Positions 1 through 13,094 of a stretch of DNA of 64,000 nt are shown in pieces; position 1 is the stretch's first letter, and every line of letters begins with the position of its first letter. Under the pieces are notes generated by a model, which had not been told where the DNA came from, searched no databases, and was given only the letters and a program-made list of their open reading frames with translations. The stretch comes from Drosophila pseudoobscura (lineage: Eukaryota > Arthropoda > Insecta > Diptera > Drosophilidae): contig NC_046683.1 in the NCBI RefSeq assembly GCF_009870125.1, positions 14,083,001 to 14,147,000 on the forward strand, given 5' to 3'. Both the position numbers and the translations under genes were made by a program.

Positions 1-3000
1 TTCGTGAAGTCGTTTAAAGTTGTTTCACTTTACTATCCTCGTGATGTGCGGCATTTGTGGCATGTGGCATGTGGCCACATGCAATCGCTGCCACAACTCC
101 CACTTCAGCATCAGCTCCAGCACCATCTCCACCACCAACTCCAGACGGGTTCAGTGGGTCGCTGGTGGGTCTCTCTAGTGGGGCACACTTCTATTGCTTC
201 ATCTTCCAGTAGCGGGCCAGTGCTTGCTTGGCTAATGGGGCATCTCAACCTGTCGTAGCGGCTGCCGTGAGTCGGCAGTTTCGATTAGGACACCCAACTA
301 TGTACATATACGTACTCTTCTGGACGCGTATTATATAACCAACAGTTGCATTGTGCGAGCTGGTTCCCATCTCGCATCTCCCATCTGCAGTTTCAGTTGC
401 AGTTGCATCAATGGCGAGATTTCTGCGTAGGAGCCGGCTGTGGCACGAGCATCTTCTACCATTTGCTGACAATTAGCTTCCAGTTCCAGCGAATAGATGG
501 GTATCCCGATCTCCTATTGAGGCTTAAGCTTTCGCAACTGAAAGATACTCGTACAAGAATTCAAGTTTCGTTTGCCAACAGAAAGATACAAGATGCACAT
601 CTGGGATAGGTACCACCATAAGCTTTCGGCTTGTCGGAGCTTTCTGCTTGTCAGAGCTTTCACATTGAAGCTCAGCTTGCAGCTTTCGGCTGAATAAGTT
701 TGTGTCGGAGCTTATTGGAGGGGAAATTTCAATATAATTTCCGTGTGATTATGCGCATGAAAAGCGTTCGCGTGGACCCCACGCTCCCCCGCCAGCCCAT
801 GCCTTGTGCACCGGAGAGGAGGGGTGGGTAGATGCTGGCTGCTGGTTGTTTGGGGGGAGGGAGGAACTCTCATGGATTTGGCGCGCATTCTTCGAATCAA
901 AACACTCGTTTGTGGGGTTGAGGCACTTATTCCGTATTCCCCCGATAAACGCACCGATACTAGGCCATGGGCTAGTGCATCGAACCGACCAGCGCCTTGC
1001 GACGCCAGCGAGTCTGGGCCAAGCCAAAAATAAGACCAAGTCATTGGGTCAGGCCAAACCCATGAAGGCCAAACAGTGAACAGTGATAAAGAGCGAAAGA
1101 GAGTAACCAGGGGGGGCGAAACACTCTGGCGCCAACATTTTTATTGCAACTCTTGGAGTGGTTTGAGTGGTTTGGTGGGGACTGCAGACTGCAGACTGCA
1201 GGTAACGGTAACCCACTGCAAAATCAACAAAATGCAAAACGCGTTCCGCACGCAAATCAAACAGTGTCTGTCCCTCCGTCCATACGTCCGTCCGTCCCAG
1301 GTTCGAGCTCGAGCTCGGATCTGGGTATGGGTCTGCGTCCGGGTGGGGCTCTGGGTTCTGTTGGGGCGGGCAGTCAAAAGGTTGAAGGTCCTCTCGGCCC
1401 AGCCACCCTACTTCGAGAGAGAGAGAGAGAGAGACCTCTCTTCAAGTGGCGCTTCATGAATGGCTTGGCCCGGAGCAGGCTTAATCCCAAATTGTATCTT
1501 TAAGTTTGGGTGCTGGGTGCTGTCGGTTTTTACGAGTTTCCTGCTCAATGAAGTTGCACGTGCCCCCACCCCAACCCCCCACCCCTGGTCTTCTCCCTTA
1601 ATAAATCCTTGAGGTTGTGTAGTTTGGCTTTTCGTTTGTTTTGTCTGAGAGCCTTTTATTTAACCCTAGCCCACCCAAAACCGAGCACCAAACCGAAACA
1701 CAAGCCCTACGCAAGCTAACCCAATCCAAAGCAACCCTTTCCGACCCGACCTGGCCACCTGACCTGTCTTGACCTGACCTGATCTGACCCCCAACCAATC
1801 CAAGCAGTTGCTAATGGCAAATATACATGGAAATACTCGTATATTGAAATGCACGGGATGAGGACTGGGTCACGTCTCTGCTGCCTTCTTCTTTGTCGTC
1901 GTCCTCGTCCTCATCGTCTTCGTCGTCTTTGTCTGAGTTCGCTTTAAAGCCGTCGGAATCGAGAAAATGGAGAGCATGGAAATGGAAATGGGAGACAACC
2001 TTCAAGAACCACTTTGAAACACCATTTTTCTCAATTAACAAATACGAGCAAATGGTGCGCAATCAGACATTAAACCACTTGTCGGACCCTAGACCAGACG
2101 CCCTCCTCCCTCCCCCTTATCTATCTTTTATCCCTGGTAAAACTCATTTTTATCCCCGAAATGCTTGGATAGCCAAATGAACGAACTTCTTTGTGCCAAT
2201 ATAGGAGTATCAGCTGTAGATTGTTTTTGTGTGGGTTTTCCATTTATTCCGAGTATGATTTCGGTTCCGTTCGGTTCCAAAGTATTCTCTAAACGATTCC
2301 AACTGATTACAGCCATGTTTTACATTCTCCGGCAGCGATTTGTATTCCCCACTCATCCGAAATGTCTCCCCAGAGCTTCGTCTTTGTCGTTGTCTTTGCT
2401 TCTTGGCTAATTGCGTAATTTATTTGGCAGGCTCCTGCCATTCTAGGCATTCTTCCATGCCCCCCTTCATTCGAAATGGAGCTAAATTGTCAATACCAAA
2501 TGCCTTTTTAAATTCCAATTGTGTTTGCAGTCAGGCATCGTTTTGTGGCATCAGCTTGGATTTGTTTGCCCCAACAAAAATGGAAGGGGGCGGGGACGGG
2601 GAAGGGTACGGGGCTAGGGCAGCCACTACTCGGTGGATCTTTTTTGTTGTTGTTGCGAGCGAGTCGCTAAATAAATATGACGCTCGAAAATTGAAACCCG
2701 GCCATAGCTTCAGCGCCTGGTCCTGCGTGGTCCTGCCTGTCCTCCTGTCGTGCTGGATCTACATGTAAATGATAAAAGATGCCAAATTGCCAGGACTTTG
2801 TGCGGTTGGATGGGCGCTGAATGGGAAGGATGATGATTGGAAATTCACTTCTTTTTCTCTCTCTCTTTCATCATGTATCTCTCTTCCTCTCTGTTTGGTT
2901 GGCTCCGTGAAATTGTTGGGCTTTTGGCGTTATTTTAGGCGCATGGAAATGCGCATAAAAAATATGCAAACACAGCCCACAAAAGCACGTAGATACAGCC

Positions 3001-6000
3001 AGGACACACACAACCACACACACATGGACTACCATCCAAGGCTGAGTAAACATATCAATGCAAAAAAGAAGAGAAAACGGAACCCAAACAAGAGTCAGTT
3101 CCATCCGTGTTAAACGGAATCGACTGGCTCGAGAGCCATGGAAATCCCACATCACTTGGCCATCATCATGACTGGTGGCAACACTCGTACTGTGGAGAGC
3201 AGAGCCCATTCTCGTCCACATCCCCCTCTCTGGCCAGCCAGTTCTTACAGGTGTTGATGATAAAGCGATTAAGGGGACGCCCAACTGCGTGGCTCAGCGA
3301 AACGGGAAACACGACTTACGCTGGACCAAAGGAGCCCCCAAAGCGCCCCAGATTCACACACACCACGTGTGTATATGTGACGGAGTGGAAGCCTATCCGC
3401 CCCAAGACAAGGTCAAGCAGTGCTCAGTGCTAAACCGCTTCATCAGCCCCAAAATCATCGGGCATCATTCTACTCAAATCTCCCGCACCAGGAAACTTCC
3501 GCTCCACTCCGAATGGGCGGTATGGGAAAGTAGCTCCGCTGGGAGATGAATTCCCAGTACAGAATTACAGCTACCAGTCCCCTGTGACTCAGCTGTACGT
3601 TCAGATCGAGAGTATCTGCGGGATACGTTTTCAAGCATCTGGGAATAGTCGTAACACTCTACGCTGCCAGGGTATCCTCTTGCAAATAGGGAAGGAACCA
3701 AAAGGAGACCAGACTTTAGTTTTTGGGGTGGCCGGAGGGCGGAAGGAGGGCGGCCAAAACACGGCAGACGCAGCAGGCAAAACACCCACCGAGTGGCACC
3801 CACACACACACACACTCGTGCAAGTGCTACCTCGAAGGTGTATCTGTGTCGGCGCTGTGAGAGCGCGTGTGAGTGCGTACAAACAAGCCATTTCCGGCTG
3901 CTGCCTTCCGAGCAGCAATTGAGGTCTGCACTGAGAGAAAAACAGTACTCCAGCCATCCAAAAGTTCGAGTTTTTCCGAAATATGTCTCGAGTCAAGCAT
4001 TCTTGAAGTTCTTTAAGCTTCCCTACTTTTGCCACAGTGCCGCTCTGCAGGGTGGGGATGGGGGATGGGGGATAGCAGCTCTTCTTTGGCATCCTCAGCG
4101 AAGTGGCAGAAACTGAAACAGAAACCAAATGCGAAATCGAGGCACAAGTGCGAGAAGTCCGCGTTGAGCCAGAGGCAAACACAAACGCAGAGGCGGCGGC
4201 GGAGGCGGAGGACTGGGACACGTCAGATAAGCATCGCCGCGAGCAATGCACAAGTGTCCTGGTGCTGGTCCTGGTCCTGGTCCTGGACCGTCATGTGGGG
4301 CACAGTGGTGTGGAAGTGAGCCTGGATAGGGGCCATTTGGCACTGCCATGTAGTACTGTATGTTGACTTCTTTTTTCATATATTTTGATAGTCGATACAT
4401 CCTGGTAATTGATTCATTTTCCGACTATTTTTCGAATATTCAATTGGTACAGTTAGATAAGTGTCTTCATTCGACGTATTTTCTGAATCTATCGCTTCCT
4501 CCCCAGCAAATTTTCATTTGCCCTCGGACCAATGTGGCCCAGTTTCCAGCTGCCGGGGGATCAAGGCCCCCAGGGGCGCCCAGAGATGTCCCCCATTTGT
4601 AGTCTCAATGTTGCACGACATCGACATCGACATCGACATCAGGCATCTGGGGCATCAATTGCCAATGCCAAGAGGATAACATTGACGGCAGAGTCCCAAT
4701 GTCGTTAAGCAAGGACTAAATGCTAATGTGTAATTAGGGTGCCGGCCCCCACTTCCCACTCGTCCTGTCCTGTCCCTAATGATATCCTATGCGTGTATCT
4801 CGACCCTCTTCCTTTCACTTTGCGGCATGCTTCCTCTGTGGCTGCCTCTGTGCGTACTCCTATTTCTGGTGCTATTTCTCGTGCTGCTTTCCCAGGGCTT
4901 CTCCTGATGCTGGCCAAGTGACTAATGATGAATCAATGGGGTCGGATCAGGATCAGGTGCCCAGAGATTAGAGATTAGAGGTGGGTCAGGGGCATAGCAG
5001 GGCCACGGCACGCACAAATCGCTTTGTTGTTGTCGCCAGCATGGGGCGCACTTGACAATTTATGGCACGCTATTAGCATCACGCATACTCCACTCGGTGA
5101 ATCCTATTCAAGTTTCGCTTGATAGCTGCGCGATAGCTGCCCCTGATTGATGTACGTCATTTTGCCATTTACCCCTAACCCCCATCCCCATTCCCATCCC
5201 CATCTCCATTCCCATTCCCGTCCACATCGTCAACGTCATCCTCTTGCTATCACTCTCGCTCTTACTCTCACTCTCACTCTCTGTTGCGTGCATCCCAATG
5301 CAATCTAATTGCCAAAAGGAACTTCTTCCCTTCCAGCTGCCAGGGCGCATTAATCATACGCCGCGTGTGTCGCAGGCACTTGATAAATGGTAAGCAGCTT
5401 GTGCCAGCTTCAAATGCATCTACAAGAGAGGCCACGGGAGAGAACGAGAAACAGAAAGGAGAGACTCCGAAGACCCGCAGCGAACATTCTTCCACAAAAC
5501 AATTTGGCAAAGTATGCCCCAGGCAACACGCTGCCACAACAACTTTGGCGGGAACAAATGTCGAGAAGATTCCGGCGAGCGCTTTCGCATCCACTGGACC
5601 AAGAGAGCTGCACCACCCGAATGCCAGCATCAGCTCAGCTGCCATCAGGGTCCAGCAGGACCCATGAGGAGCCGTCTGCAAGGCAATTCAATGAGTGCTC
5701 CGGGCTCGAATGGCAATGAGAATTCGATTCAATTCACTGTTCCACTGCCACGTGCCACGGGCAACGGGCAACGGGCCACGAGCCACCTTTCTGCCTTTCA
5801 TTCATCAAATTAGCCAGCTAATTACAAGCGAGTCAACTGAAGCCACAGCATCCAGCTCCGCTGCCACATCCGCCTTCACATCCGCAACAGGATGTGCCAC
5901 AGACACATGCCACCTATACATCAGCTGTTGAAAGCTGTTGAGCGGTGGACAAAAGGCCCGTAAGCAAAGCCACAACATGCTGGCGGATGTGGACTCTGCA

Positions 6001-7693
6001 GCGGATTCTGCCTCAACTGAAATGTGTCGAATGCAAATGGCAGCTAATCCCCGCATGCTTCGCTCCCTCTAAGCCACACGTGTCCGACTTTGCATCGGTC
6101 TATTAGCGTGAATAGGACCTAAGTGAGGGATTAGATCGATGTTGTGACTCCTACGCCTACACTGTTGCAAGAGTCTTGCCGTAGCCTTGCCACCGGTGGC
6201 TATGGCAACGACATCAACACCCGTTGATGCGGCTGTTGATGTGGACGCCCTGAGTGGCAGTACCATCTTACCACCTAAGCGATGATGGATGCGATGCTGC
6301 CACAGCAACAATCTTGTTTCGGGATGGAGTTGCTGTTGCCCTCCTTCCCCTTCTCCTTCTCCCCCTCCACTCCCTTGCGACGGACGCTGTTTCCTATGAA
6401 ACTTGTGGCATCTTCCGCATCCGTCAGGTGAAGCAGCTGCCTCTCTTCAGACGAGAGACAGCACTAATCCATGTTCTAATGAAATTATGGCCCCATGCAT
6501 AGGGGATAACTTTTGATATTTTACATTTAATTTGGCAATAATTAATTGAATTGTTCGGTGGCTAGACCCGGCCTTAGCTGTTGGAAAAGTTTCACCCCTT
6601 CCACCCCTCAGAAAGTGCACATTAAGCCAGGCTGCTGTCGCTCCAACGTGTCGCTGTGCCTGCCATTTCTGCCATGTGCCGTGTGCATGTATGTTGCTTG
6701 TTTTGCGTAGGTGTGCGTAGGTGTTTTCCATGTGCATGCCTGAGCCTGGGCGTACCAGAGATTGTGCGTGTGCGTGTGCTTGTGCGTATGGCCTGCGTGC
6801 CGCCATTCCGCCATTAAATGCCGCGACTGTGATTTGAAAGCTCCAAGAGCTTTGCCCATCTGCGTGCCTCGAGCTGTTGCTTTCCCTCCCCCGCTCCCCC
6901 GCTCCCCTACCCTCCTTACACTCTCTTCTGGTCGGTGGTTTTGGGCTATCGCCGTGGGTATATGCTCACGCTAGCTGCCTCCGCATCCTCCATCCTGGCC
7001 ATAGTCCTGGCTCTGACTCTGGCTCTGGCCGTGGCTCGGATTCCGTCCGCACAACTTTTTCCAACTTTTCTTTATGGTAATTCGGTTTACTTTTGTTCGG
7101 TTTTTATGGCCAGGACTTAGCCCACGTGAATGTCGATGGGATGCAGGATGGATGTGGGGCGAAGCGTACTCAGGACTTAGGGCGATCCGTTTATATAGAG
7201 TTATAGAGAGGTGTACGTTCAGGGATAGGGATACAGGGATACTGCATCCTCGCCACGGGGCTAGCCCTAAGCTCGTATTTTCCGGTGCCAGTGAAGTGTT
7301 CTTTAAATACAACTCAAGCAGCGTTCACTGTGATATTAGTCGTACCTTGGGCTTGGCCAAGACATCTGGAGGTGGCTAGGATTCCTAGAGTAGAGACCAT
7401 GGATCTGGCTATATGTGATCCCGTGATCGACAAAAAGTCCACAAGTAATCCATTAACGCGGCGTCTTAAGTCTTCATCAGATAGTCTTGAGGTTTCCCGC
7501 ACCATCTGTCAAGCAATAATAATAATAATATCTAATATTATACAATAATTAGATAATAATAATAGAAACAATATTGGCTAGAAATATTCCTCGGCGGAAA
7601 TATGAGTCGCCTGATGCCGTTCTTCTTCGCGTTAGCGACTCTTCCAAAAAGGTACTTGAAATAAGATGCCTGCATTCGCAACACCCCCAAGGG
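1..7693. other. Non-coding block left of the tRNA
   Basis: No open frame here has coding-like codon use, a recognisable domain or convincing splice partners. The block holds many short simple repeats: AGCTTTC-type 17-bp units near 621, GAGA near 1420, CA repeats near 3010 and 3795, a CTGGTC run near 4260, CCCATT-type repeats at 5165-5220 and TG-rich sequence near 6760. The longest open frame (- strand, 3631-4251) runs through serine- and alanine-coding low complexity and reads as chance. I see nothing else that can be annotated. Confidence 0.6.
621..720. repeat. Short tandem repeat, 17-bp AGCTTTC unit
   Basis: Two adjacent 17-bp units (621-637 and 638-654) share AGCTTTC, then GCTTGTC, and differ at two bases. 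Shorter and more diverged AGCTTTC or AGCTT copies continue to about 720. It is a small degenerate minisatellite with no visible function. Confidence 0.6.
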
Positions 7694-7765
7694 GCGTCGG
7701 TGGTGTAATGGTCAGCATAGTTGCCTTCCAAGCAGTTGATCCGGGTTCGATTCCCGGCCGACGCA
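7694..7765 (+). tRNA. tRNA-Gly (anticodon UCC)
   Basis: This 72-nt gene decodes GGA glycine codons in cytosolic translation. The acceptor stem GCGTCGG (7694-7700) pairs perfectly with CCGACGC (7758-7764), and the discriminator base is A at 7765. The A box TGGTGTAATGG is at 7701-7711 and the B box GGTTCGATTCC at 7744-7754. The anticodon arm 7720-7736 has a 7-base loop carrying TCC at 7727-7729. The T stem CCGGG/CCCGG is perfect. There is no intron, and no CCA is encoded, as expected for a eukaryotic nuclear gene. A T7 run follows 7 bases after the discriminator. It is a single isolated copy with no other tRNA nearby, and everything needed for a functional gene is present. Confidence 0.97.
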
Positions 7766-7772
7766 CATTTCA

Positions 7773-7779
7773 TTTTTTT
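7773..7779 (+). terminator. Pol III terminator of tRNA-Gly
   Basis: A run of seven T residues lies 7 bases downstream of the tRNA discriminator base, the usual RNA polymerase III termination signal. Further T-rich sequence follows and could act as backup. Confidence 0.85.
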
Positions 7780-8189
7780 CTTCCTTTTCTTATTTTTTCA
7801 TGGTTATTTTATGTGCTTTTTTAAGGGAATATTCCATAATATACTTTTTGTATATGCCGGAGATCTGTGAGAGCAAATTGTATTGGTAGATTTAAGGGTA
7901 TAGAAGGGTATAGAAACTTCGGTGAGGATCTCTGGTGGATCGTTCTAAGCGTCATCCTAGGATAACCTTCAGCCAGACCAGTCCCTAGTGGCGGCCTGCG
8001 CAGCCCCAGACAGAGGGAACTCCAGCTCCAATGACCCCAAATCGCCATCGAATCCCCCCGAGGGCTGGCTGCATCAACTTTCACTTACTCAGCGAATGCG
8101 GCTTTGCTCCAGTTTTGTAGCAGATGGGGTCAGGTCAGTGGCAGGCAAGTGGCAAGAAAACATTTGGATAAATTGATTGGTGGCCTTCC

Positions 8190-8247
8190 CGACCGACCGA
8201 CCGACCGACCGACCGACCGACCGACCGACCGAACGACCGAACGACCG
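8190..8247. repeat. GACC tetranucleotide microsatellite
   Basis: About ten perfect GACC (CCGA) units from 8190 to 8230 grade into units with A substitutions up to 8247. Translated on the - strand it gives an artificial Gly-Arg-Ser-Val repeat, which explains the open frame there. Confidence 0.95.
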
Positions 8248-8257
8248 CCTTTCTGGC

Positions 8258-8391
8258 TGCAGAAATGAGAGCACATTCTGCGGCGCCTCCGAGGTGGCGC
8301 TGAGAGTTGGCCTGGACTTGGTCTGGGACTGGGACTGGGGCTTGTCCGTGATGCAGATGAAGTTCATTGCCTGCAAACGATGATTGCACAA
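8258..8391. other. Possible short coding exon, strand uncertain
   Basis: This stretch has GC-rich third codon positions on both strands. On the - strand it follows a plausible acceptor (TCGTTTGCAG just above 8381) and reads AMNFICITDKPQSQSQTKSR and onward, with NVLSFLQ near its end. On the + strand it follows an acceptor-like TTTCTGGCTGCAG and reads NESTFCGASEVALRVGLDL and onward, ending in a TGA at about 8382. No good donor closes the - strand version. Part of the signal comes from a GGGACT repeat. I do not recognise either product, and it may simply be GC-rich non-coding DNA. Confidence 0.2.
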
Positions 8392-11300
8392 TATTTCAAT
8401 AAGCAGAAGAGGAAGGTCGGCTGGTTGGGGGGTGGCTGGGTATTGTTTTACATCCAATGACGTTGGCTGGTTATTAGCCGTCGGTTTGGCATTGTTGCCA
8501 GCAGAAAAATTGATAAGCAAGCTCATGATTGAAAACCAACAAAGCGCACGGCTCAGTACATTTACGAATGCACCCAGGGGTATGCTGATTCAGTGGCAGG
8601 AGGCCACAGTAAAAGCGAAAACAATGACGCTGCCGTCTGAATGTTGCACAAAACAACACACACACACACAGAGTAGGGGGAAGTGAGGTCGAAGTGCACC
8701 TAATCTGAGCCCCATTTCTCTCCTCCGCCCGCATTGACAGAGCCCCATCGATGGAACATTCGCAGACAAATCTCAGGCGGCATTCATCAGAGTTCATGCC
8801 AATCGGCATTTGCGCTTTTGGTGGACTCGATCCTTGAGTCGATTCCGATTTTAATCTGTGGTAAAATCCTTTCATCGGTGGAGTCCTAACGAGGCAATTG
8901 GATTTTGTGATTACAGCAAGATAATGCATTCGTGATTTGGAGGAACGGAAACCACTTGAAAGAATGTTTTGGATAACATGTTTAAGGATATACGAACATA
9001 TTTGGTAAATAGGAAAGGGAACGGCAATGGGGATGGGACCCTATTTGATCCATCTTGAAGGATCCATCTTCCAGGTGGCGGCATTCCCACGGTGTACGGT
9101 CGGGTAGAGCCATAGCCAGAGGTCAGTGGAGGTCCCACATCAAACAGAATTCAAATGAATGATGATACGTGGGTGTCGGGACGGGAAGAGGGAGATGTGG
9201 TCTGTGTCCCTCTTTCTCTCTCTCTCTCTGTCTTTGTGGGCTTGGGATTTGAAATCCCTGGCGAGTGCAAAAGATTAAGATTATGCAAATCGAAGTACAA
9301 CATGCAAAATGCAACAGAAGGCAAACCGAACGTCAGAGCGGAACAACGACCACCCACGGATGAGCACTCTGGAGGAGGAGCTCTTCTGTATCTGTATCTG
9401 CATCTGTATCTGTATCTGTACATGTGTTTCAGTGTCAGTGTCTGTGTCTGCGTGAGTGGTTTCTGTGTCAACAGTTAACTGACACAACTGACAATATGTA
9501 AGCTCTCCTGCCAGAAGAAGCCCCAGAAGCTCCTCTACTTCTGCTTCTGCTTCAGCCCGATGCGGAGGCAGTAACAACATTAATGATGTCAGGGACTCTG
9601 AGAAGGACCCGGTGAGACTGGAGAGGGCTGAAAGGCTGAGCAGATGGATGCTGGATAATCAGAATGCACAATAATGAAATATTCTTCATCAAAGGGGCAC
9701 ACGTCTGTGCCTCTCAGTCTCTCAGCCTCTCGTGCTGTTTCTTTGGCCGCATGTCGACGGAAATTGATGCATCGGAAGTGGTATTGGGTTCCGTTGCGGT
9801 TCGAAATGCCAGCAAACTGATTAAATTCGATACATTCTGGTTGGTCATGGCTAGGAATCTCATTAATCATAATACTCGAACGCCCCAGCCCCAGCCATAC
9901 TCCCAGAAACACACATACGCACAAGGATATATGTAACATACATATCGGTGCAGCCCACTGTATTTCAGCGTGAGTTTGGTTTTAGTTCGGCTCAGCTCTT
10001 GGCCAGTCACGGGATTGGCCTCATTAATGTAGGCCCAAAATGTCAAATAAGTGAAGGATATTGCTTTATTTTATGCGATTTTATTCGCACGCACACACAG
10101 AGCTACACACACACAGCTATAGATACAGATACAGAGAACCGTATTGCATACACACATACGTCAATCGCAGTCGACTTTGGCAGAAGCAGAAGCAGAATAA
10201 GAAGCAACAGCAGAAGGCACGAGCGAAGGCCTTGCTTTACAAGCTCGAAGATGTGATACCCTTTCGGGCAACAGAGGGCTCCTTCATATATGGGATAAGA
10301 TATCGATGAGATGTCTGCTCATCTGCTGAGGATTTAGGATACATTCTGAATTGGCAATTGTAGGACATGGGCTATGATGCTAATCATTCTTTTATAGGAT
10401 CTGAAAATTGTATACATCTCGGGGGATATTACAAAACTACTCTTTGGAAGGGTATACAAAGTTGAAGACGCGTAAATTGGGGTAAAAGTGGGTGGAATCG
10501 AGTGGCAGAGCGTGAAGAGTGTGAAGAGAGTTGGCAGGCCCAGAAGGGGGATGACAAAAGTGGGGAAGGAGCTCGAAAAGTAAAGAGATAGAAAGAGTGG
10601 GAAGAGAGAAGGGGAGCGAGGAGCAAGGGCAGTGGAAGTGGCAGTGGAAGCAAAATACAAATAATAATAAAAGAAGTTAATGAGATTGGAATACAATAAA
10701 ACTTAAGCGTATTTTTAAGGTTGAGTTTTGCTCGACTTAAGCCCAGGAAAATCGATTGTTGCCTCTCCGTCGGTGCGTCAACTGCTGGGCAACGGGCGGC
10801 ACAGCACACAGTCAACACAGTCTCTGGTCAACACAGGATAACGACAAATTGTTTGGGCCCTGCGAGGACTTCAGTGCAGGGGTCTGCCGACAGCGACGGG
10901 CCACCGACAGCGAAGTTTATGCCGATCCGTGGAGGAGCATGGGTTTGAATGGGATGAATGGAAACATGGACAACTACTTAAGAATATAAAATATCTGGCT
11001 TAGGTTGCATAAGATATATGACTTCATAAACTGGTATACTAAACGAGTACAGTGTAGAGCCGCGGCCCTTGCCTAGAAGTACGCGATGTAGGAGTTCGCG
11101 TTAAGGAGTGCCGCATAGACATATGTACGTATATCTGGGAACACCCAAGATGAATACCCAGCTCCTGCTTTCTGCCTCTCTTTTTCTCAGCCACAGCCCA
11201 TGGCACTCCCTGTCTCTTTTCACTCTGTATTTGGAGTCGGCTCCAAGAGGATGAGCTGGAGGCGAGGCGAGTAAAGTACTTACATCGCACAAAGCAGAAG

Positions 11301-11675
11301 GCACATCTGCAGCAGTAGCGGCAGCAGGAGCATGATGAATCATTGCGTGGCCAGTTATTGGCAGCTCTGGCCACCAGTCGCAGTCCCATCACGAAGCCCA
11401 TTCCCAATCCCATTCGATACCATATACAGGCGTCGGCACCGACAGTTGGCTCCCATTAAACTTGGCATTCAAATCACATCGATGCCAGGGTCTACGCAAA
11501 CTTTGGTCTACTCTCGCCTTCCACTCGAATGGACTTTGGGTGGAGATGATGGGAGTAGGAGCGGGAGTTGCGAGTGGGAGTGGGAGTGGGAGTGCGAGTG
11601 GGTCAGCAATCTGTCAATCTGAAACAATTTGCTTATTCACCAAAGTGTGGCCAGAGCAGAACAATAACCGCCGTG

Positions 11676-11718
11676 TGGGGGGTGGGGGTGGGGGTGGGGG
11701 TGGGGGTGGGGGTGCGGG
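11676..11718. repeat. GGGGGT hexanucleotide array
   Basis: Six to seven tandem G5T units lie on the + strand, next to a GGGAGT-rich tract about 100 bases upstream. At least four G-runs with one-base spacers give a strong G-quadruplex potential on the + strand. Confidence 0.9.
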
Positions 11719-13089
11719 TCTACGACTTGGCCAGGACTCGCATAGCAGAACGAAATGCCAGAGTATTGTAAAGAATTTCGCAAGCTTCCTTCCTGATTTG
11801 CTTCCGCCAGGACTTCCTCGCTCCGTTTCCGTTTCGATGACAGTCTGCGAGCCTTCTCTATTCACTTCTCTTTCATCACCTTTTCACCATTCCCTTGCAG
11901 TAGCCCCCCGCCCCCAGTACTCTGGCCAAGAGGGCATGTGTCCTCAAATGGGAATGCGAAAATGAAAAAATGTCCAGTGGCGAAGTGTCTCCTGGCATGC
12001 GTTGATTGGCCCATGGCATTTAATCACAGCTCCACCTGACCCACTTTGAAGACACAATATCAAGCCCTCCCTCAATCCGAATGTCAATCCATCTGTGCCT
12101 TGGATTGCCATGGATTGCCTTAGCCACTTTCGCCTGAGCTCAAACTGAAAACACCCCAAATGAAATCATTCGAAAATTGCATTTGCATTCCCATTTGGAA
12201 ATTCCTTTAAAAAAAAAACCGAAAAAGGAAAAGAAACAAGAGCAGCAGACAGCAGACGAAGCTTCTGCAGCGTGTGCAACATCATCTGCCACATCATCGG
12301 AGGAAAGGAAACCACAGAAGATTAGCAAAAGAATGGCATGGCATCTCGATTGGCCTGGCCTAATTAGCCCTAGGAATGTGAAATCAGACCTGAGCAGAGC
12401 AGAACACGAATGCTATGCTGAGTGCTGAAGAGCTTTGTCAGGTCTGAGAATGCGGCAGGACGAGGAATGCGAATCCAATCCTCTAGGCCTGATTGCATGC
12501 GGAATCTGTTTGGCTAGTCAAGGTCTGTGCTGGTCGGGGCTCTGGTTGCTCAAAGATTTCCCCAATGTCCCAGCATACAGCCAATTATGAGACTCTTGAA
12601 CAAGGAGAAACCATCAAGATTAAGATAGATTTAAGCCACAAACGAAAAGGATGGCAATAACAATAATATTTGTTAAATGTAAAGCTTAAAAGATAATTCA
12701 ATAAATAGATCCCTTGCCAACCAAAGGAAAAGGCCATTAGGCTTTTAGCATTTGGATACGATTGTACTCGTACTAGTACTAGTGGCATGTGAAACTTTAA
12801 GTATATAATTTAATTTCGTTTATGGTTTACGCCCCTCTTCTGTTCATTGAAAGGTTTTCCTAATTTCCCCGCCATGGGGCAGTGGCAGGTGGGAAACCTC
12901 GCCTCGATTCAGCTGCGGCTGCTCCCAGCAACTGCCCCAAAGGCAGCAAATGAATTGCATAGGTAAATGGAGTATCGATTTTGGGTGCAACCACTAAAAC
13001 AACAGGCGCTAACATCATCAGCACCAGACGCAGCAGGAGCAACAACAAAACTAAAAACATGATGAGCAACAGTATCTGACAGTTTGCGA

Positions 13090-13094
13090 CATTG
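13090..13094. repeat. Left target-site duplication CATTG
   Basis: Five bases immediately outside the left inverted repeat are repeated exactly outside the right one (14290-14294). This is direct evidence that the 1,195-bp unit inserted by transposition. Confidence 0.8.

Larger units (their letters stand above)
7780..13089. other. Non-coding block between tRNA and transposon
   Basis: No supported gene. It contains the GACC tetranucleotide array (8190-8247), a short segment that looks coding on both strands (8258-8391, listed separately), a run of TCTGTA-type repeats at 9389-9423, a GGGAGT-rich stretch at 11550-11600, and the GGGGGT array at 11676-11718. The remaining open frames are short and mostly follow simple repeats. 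Confidence 0.55.

Noticed and set aside
3631..4251. 206-codon open frame on the - strand
   Set aside because: It is driven by GGCGGC and TGGTCC repeats, lacks domain or splice context and has no codon bias apart from the repeats.
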